From positions 1 to 9,745 of the forward strand of contig CAZEVY010000147.1 in assembly GCA_964515555.1 (NCBI GenBank): a DNA stretch of 9,745 bases, given 5' to 3'. Positions 7,115 to 9,745 of this stretch are shown here, piece by piece. The notes beneath the pieces were generated by a model. That model ran no database searches and was not told the DNA's origin. It saw nothing but the letters and a program-made list of their open reading frames with translations. Position 1 is the first letter of the stretch; each line of letters opens with the position of its first letter. The DNA is from CAZEVY01 sp964515555. Its GTDB lineage: Bacteria; Acidobacteriota; Terriglobia; Bryobacterales; Bryobacteraceae. The translations under genes were made by a program, and so were the position numbers.

Positions 7115-7969
7115 TCAAACAGCGCTACGCGGTCTCACCTTGCGCGTAGACAGGTTTCTCCGCGTCGGCCCCGCGCGCGGCGTCGCCCGCTTGTACTTTC
7201 GACGGCGGAAAGTCACGAACTTCAGGTCACACGTACTGCACCAGTAGGCGTTCCCGCCCAGCAGCTCCAGCAGGCGAGCGTGCAGAGGCAGCGGTGACGC
7301 CCAGCGATGCAGTTCGTGGCCCCGGCACTCCGGGCACTTCGCGTAACGATCGCTGCTAGGCCGGACCGCAGGCGTCTCGCCGTCTCCGGATGACTCCTCC
7401 GGTGGGGCATCGCTTCGCGCCGAAATTGGCCCGACCGGTTCCGCGTCGCGCTCCGGCTCCAGGATAGCGCTGACCGTCGCGCCCTCCACCACCACCGCAC
7501 GTCGACCGGACCTCTCCGCATCGACCTCGGAGGGAACTCCGTTCCCGGCGTGCCGGACCTCTCGGCCCGTGGTCGAGGAATGCGTCAGAGGAAGAGCCGA
7601 AGCAGGCGTCCAATCCGGCCGCTTGTGCGGGGGCACATATCGCTCTTTGCACGGCCGGAAGCTGACAAAGTTCAATCGACAGGGAACGCAGCGATATCGC
7701 CTCGCCCCAACGTAGACCAGCGCCCGAACGTGCCTCGGGGGGTAGTTGTATTTCTCGTCCCAGTCCGCCAGGTCCGTCCTGTAGCAGCTCGGGCACTTCG
7801 CGAAGATCATGTTTAAGATCAGCCAGATACCAGCCTTGAAGCGGTGCCCGCAATCCTTGCAGCGCAGACGGTACACTCCCAGGAACCGGGTGGCGTGCTC
7901 CCATGGGCCCTTCGGACTCGAGACCCGGACGCGCCCCCCCTGGCAGCGGGGACACCGAATCGCCTTCAA
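7115..7969 (-). CDS. Triple zinc-ribbon protein with basic C-terminal tail
   Basis: This 284-residue protein of unknown function carries three treble-cysteine-pair zinc ribbons: Cys6/Cys9 with Cys37/Cys40, Cys59/Cys62 with Cys94/Cys97, and Cys212/Cys215 with Cys244/Cys247. The second half of each ribbon shows the same pattern (YRLRCKDCGHRFKA, YRCVPCRLNFVSF, YWCSTCDLKFVTF), so they look like copies of one unit. A low-complexity acidic/Ser/Pro-rich linker (~118-206) separates ribbons two and three. The last ~30 residues are strongly basic (RRRKYKRATPRAG...), which would suit nucleic-acid binding, but this is inference. No membrane segment or catalytic motif is seen. The start is a TTG at 7969; no ATG or GTG occurs in frame before the upstream stop, and a weak TAGTAT box just upstream would give an almost leaderless message. 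It lies 97 bases downstream of the dehydrogenase on the same strand and ends 29 bases from the 3' end of the structured RNA. Confidence 0.8.
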   Translation of the reverse strand: MKAIRCPRCQGGRVRVSSPKGPWEHATRFLGVYRLRCKDCGHRFKAGIWLILNMIFAKCPSCYRTDLADWDEKYNYPPRHVRALVYVGARRYRCVPCRLNFVSFRPCKERYVPPHKRPDWTPASALPLTHSSTTGREVRHAGNGVPSEVDAERSGRRAVVVEGATVSAILEPERDAEPVGPISARSDAPPEESSGDGETPAVRPSSDRYAKCPECRGHELHRWASPLPLHARLLELLGGNAYWCSTCDLKFVTFRRRKYKRATPRAGPTRRNLSTRKVRPRSAV

Positions 7970-8064
7970 GTAACTCGATACTACTATGGCGCTGGTGGCT
8001 ATTACAATTACTTCACTCGATTTCAGTTCCGTTACCGGCCTTTAAGAAGACAGGGGTAGGAGCT

Positions 8065-9138
8065 TCACCCTATCCAGTCGGCGATCTTCTCGCCCATCTT
8101 GGCGGTAGTAAGGCTACCCCCAAGGTCGGCGGTCCGATCGAGGGAGGTGGTGTAGACCTTTCGGACGGCGCCGCCGATCATCGCCGCCGCCCGGACCGTC
8201 TCCGGGTGAGCGAGCCATTCCAGCATCATGGCAGCCGACAGAATCGCCGCCGTCGGGTTGGCGATTCCCTTCCCTGCGATGTCCGGAGCCGACCCGTGCG
8301 CCGGTTGAAACACGGCGTGCTTCTCGCCGATATCGGCCGACGGCGCCACTCCCATGCCGCCCACTAGCCCCGCCGCCAGATCGGAGAGAATGTCGCCGAA
8401 CATATTCTCGGTAACGATCACGTCGAATCGCTTCGGATTGCGAACCAGGTGAAGACTGGCGGCGTCCACGTAGAGACGCTCGGTGCGTACGTCGGGAAAC
8501 TCCGGCGCTACTTCATCGAACACACGCCGGAAGAACGCCATCGACGGCAACACGTTGGCCTTGTCGACCAGTGTCACCAGCCCGCGCCGCCGCCGCGCCT
8601 GCTGGAATGCGCCGCGAAACAGCCGCTCGGAGGCAAGGCGCGAGACCCGCATGACATCGCGCACTTCGCGCGATCCGTTGCGGCGGCTCGACTTTCGGCC
8701 GTAGAAAAGCCCCTCCGTGTTCTCGCGCACGATAAGAATGTCGATGTCGCCGCCGCCGAGTCCCGCCAGCGGCGTGTCGCGGGCATGGTAGAGCGCCACC
8801 GGTCGGAGACCGAGATAAAGGTCGAGCTTCTCGCGCAGGTCGATCTGCGGCGACATTTCCGTGCCGTCGGGCCAGCGCACGTCGGGCAGTCCCATCGCGC
8901 CCAGCAGGATGGCGTCGGCGTGGAGGGCGGCGTCGAGCGTCGCCGCGGGCAAAGGATCGCCATGCCGGAGATACTCGCCGGCGCCGGCGGGAAGCGCAAC
9001 GAACTCCAGCCGGACGCCGTTGAGCCGGGACTCGGCGGCGCGCAGCGCCTTGATGGCCTCGGCGATCACCTCGGGGCCGATGCCGTCCCCGGCCAGGACG
9101 GCGATGCGGAAGCTCGGCGGCATCGAACTGCCCATCAT
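8065..9138 (-). CDS. Isocitrate/isopropylmalate dehydrogenase family enzyme
   Basis: This 357-residue, cytosolic, metal-dependent beta-decarboxylating dehydrogenase oxidises a 2-hydroxy acid next to a carboxylate. Family features are GDGIGPEV (17-24), substrate-binding Arg102, Arg112 and Arg138, Tyr146, catalytic Lys193 in DKANVL, metal ligands Asp225, Asp249 and Asp253 (ENMFGDILSDLAAG), and the cofactor loop HGSAPDIAGKGIANPT (281-296). The Asp-Ile after the Pro in that loop suggests NAD+ rather than NADP+. True LeuB carries ELTGGIYFG at the substrate loop; this protein has RENTEGLFYG, as in isocitrate, homoisocitrate and tartrate dehydrogenases, so leuB is not assigned. Substrate is unresolved. 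The first ATG (9138) is taken; a third Met at 9123 is an equally plausible start, and neither has a strong Shine-Dalgarno. It is divergent from thrS with a 44-base gap. Confidence 0.88.
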   Translation of the reverse strand: MMGSSMPPSFRIAVLAGDGIGPEVIAEAIKALRAAESRLNGVRLEFVALPAGAGEYLRHGDPLPAATLDAALHADAILLGAMGLPDVRWPDGTEMSPQIDLREKLDLYLGLRPVALYHARDTPLAGLGGGDIDILIVRENTEGLFYGRKSSRRNGSREVRDVMRVSRLASERLFRGAFQQARRRRGLVTLVDKANVLPSMAFFRRVFDEVAPEFPDVRTERLYVDAASLHLVRNPKRFDVIVTENMFGDILSDLAAGLVGGMGVAPSADIGEKHAVFQPAHGSAPDIAGKGIANPTAAILSAAMMLEWLAHPETVRAAAMIGGAVRKVYTTSLDRTADLGGSLTTAKMGEKIADWIG

Positions 9139-9182
9139 GCCAGAGTCCGCGGACCGGCGTGATACGCTGGATTCACGGCCTC
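9139..9182. promoter_or_regulatory. Very short divergent spacer between dehydrogenase and thrS
   Basis: Only 44 bases separate the two divergent start codons, so promoters for each must overlap the spacer or the opposite gene. No convincing -35/-10 pair is visible. There is no room for a T-box or other structured leader before thrS. If the dehydrogenase starts at 9123 the gap grows to 59 bases. Confidence 0.4.
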
Positions 9183-9745
9183 ATGAGCAACATCACCATC
9201 ACGCTGCCCGACGGCAGCACGCAGAGCCACCCCGCCGGCGTCAAGCCCATCGACGTGGCCCGCGGAATCGGCCAGCGCCTGGCCGACGACGCCGTGGTCG
9301 CTCGCGTCGACGGCGAGCTGCGCGACCTCACGCGCCCGCTCGAAAGCGACGCCCGGCTCGAAATCCTGACCTCGCGCAATCCCGAGGCGCTCGAAGTCTA
9401 CCGCCACTCGACCGCGCACCTGCTTGCCGCCGCCGTGCTGGAGCTCTTTCCCGAGACGAAGCTCGGCATCGGTCCGCCGACCGAGGCCGGCTTCTACTAC
9501 GACTTCCAGCGCGCCGAGCACTTCACCCCCGAGGACCTGGAGACCATCGAGAAGCGCATGTGGGAGATTCAGGCGCGCGACCTGCCCTACGAGCGCGTGC
9601 TCACCTCCAAGCCCGAGGGACTGCAGAAGTACGCCGCCGCCGGCGAGCACATGAAATGCGAGCTGATTTCCGAAAAAGCCGACGACATTTTCTCGGAATA
9701 CACGCTCGGCCCGCGTTTTATCGATTTCTGCCGCGGCCCGCACGT
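9183..9745 (+). CDS. thrS: Threonyl-tRNA synthetase, N-terminal 187 residues (partial)
   Basis: ThrRS charges tRNA-Thr with threonine in the cytosol and removes mischarged serine. The window holds the N-terminal quarter of a protein usually near 640 residues. Residues ~1-63 form the TGS domain (ITITLPDGSTQSHPAGVKPIDVA opening). The editing (N2/SAD) domain follows with HSTAHLLAAAV giving the zinc-like site residues His75 and His79, and FCRGPH giving Cys183 and His187, equivalent to E. coli His73, His77, Cys182 and His186. All four editing residues are intact, so serine proofreading is expected. The ATG at 9183 matches the standard MSNITITLPDG start. The catalytic class II core and anticodon-binding domain lie beyond the right edge. 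Confidence 0.97.
   Translation, partial: MSNITITLPDGSTQSHPAGVKPIDVARGIGQRLADDAVVARVDGELRDLTRPLESDARLEILTSRNPEALEVYRHSTAHLLAAAVLELFPETKLGIGPPTEAGFYYDFQRAEHFTPEDLETIEKRMWEIQARDLPYERVLTSKPEGLQKYAAAGEHMKCELISEKADDIFSEYTLGPRFIDFCRGPH

Overview
The window is GC-rich bacterial chromosome with tightly packed genes. The canonical str ribosomal operon, several secreted beta-propeller proteins (one opening with an NWPRWRGPNEDG-type start), GTG and TTG starts, and a multi-zinc-ribbon protein together suggest an Acidobacteriota genome of the Solibacter/Bryobacter kind. That assignment is inference from protein style, with no marker comparison behind it.

Layout: (1) 1-1964, minus strand: the str operon in the order rpsL, rpsG, fusA, with fusA running off the left edge. 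(2) 1965-2376: a divergent intergenic region with a candidate str promoter and a leader holding GC-rich hairpins. (3) 2377-6311, plus strand: four genes that overlap or sit nearly end to end: a secreted PQQ-type beta-propeller, a secreted alpha/beta hydrolase, a stand-alone GAF protein and a secreted YCF48/BNR-type propeller. (4) 6312-7114: about 800 bases with no convincing protein gene. (5) 7115-9138, minus strand: a protein with three zinc ribbons and a basic tail, preceded by an isocitrate/isopropylmalate dehydrogenase family enzyme. (6) 9183-9745, plus strand: the 5' part of thrS.

The most unusual element is in region 4. A sigma70-like promoter (TTGACT, 17 bases, CAAGAT) points at position ~6482. 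There the sequence TGGTTCCAAG is perfectly complementary to CTTGGAACCA 586 bases downstream, and that second arm is followed one base later by eight T residues. Between the two arms lie at least ten further self-complementary helices and several repeated short motifs, including a GGGGAGC...GGAAATCGGG module near both ends. This is read as a gene for a large (~600 nt) structured noncoding RNA of unrecognised class, tail-to-tail with the zinc-ribbon gene. It does not show the hallmarks of RNase P RNA, tmRNA, or group I or II introns.

The rest is housekeeping (translation: rpsL, rpsG, fusA, thrS) or ordinary accessory metabolism and envelope functions. The four-gene plus-strand cluster is probably one transcription unit, with three exported proteins and one cytosolic sensor-like protein of unknown joint purpose.
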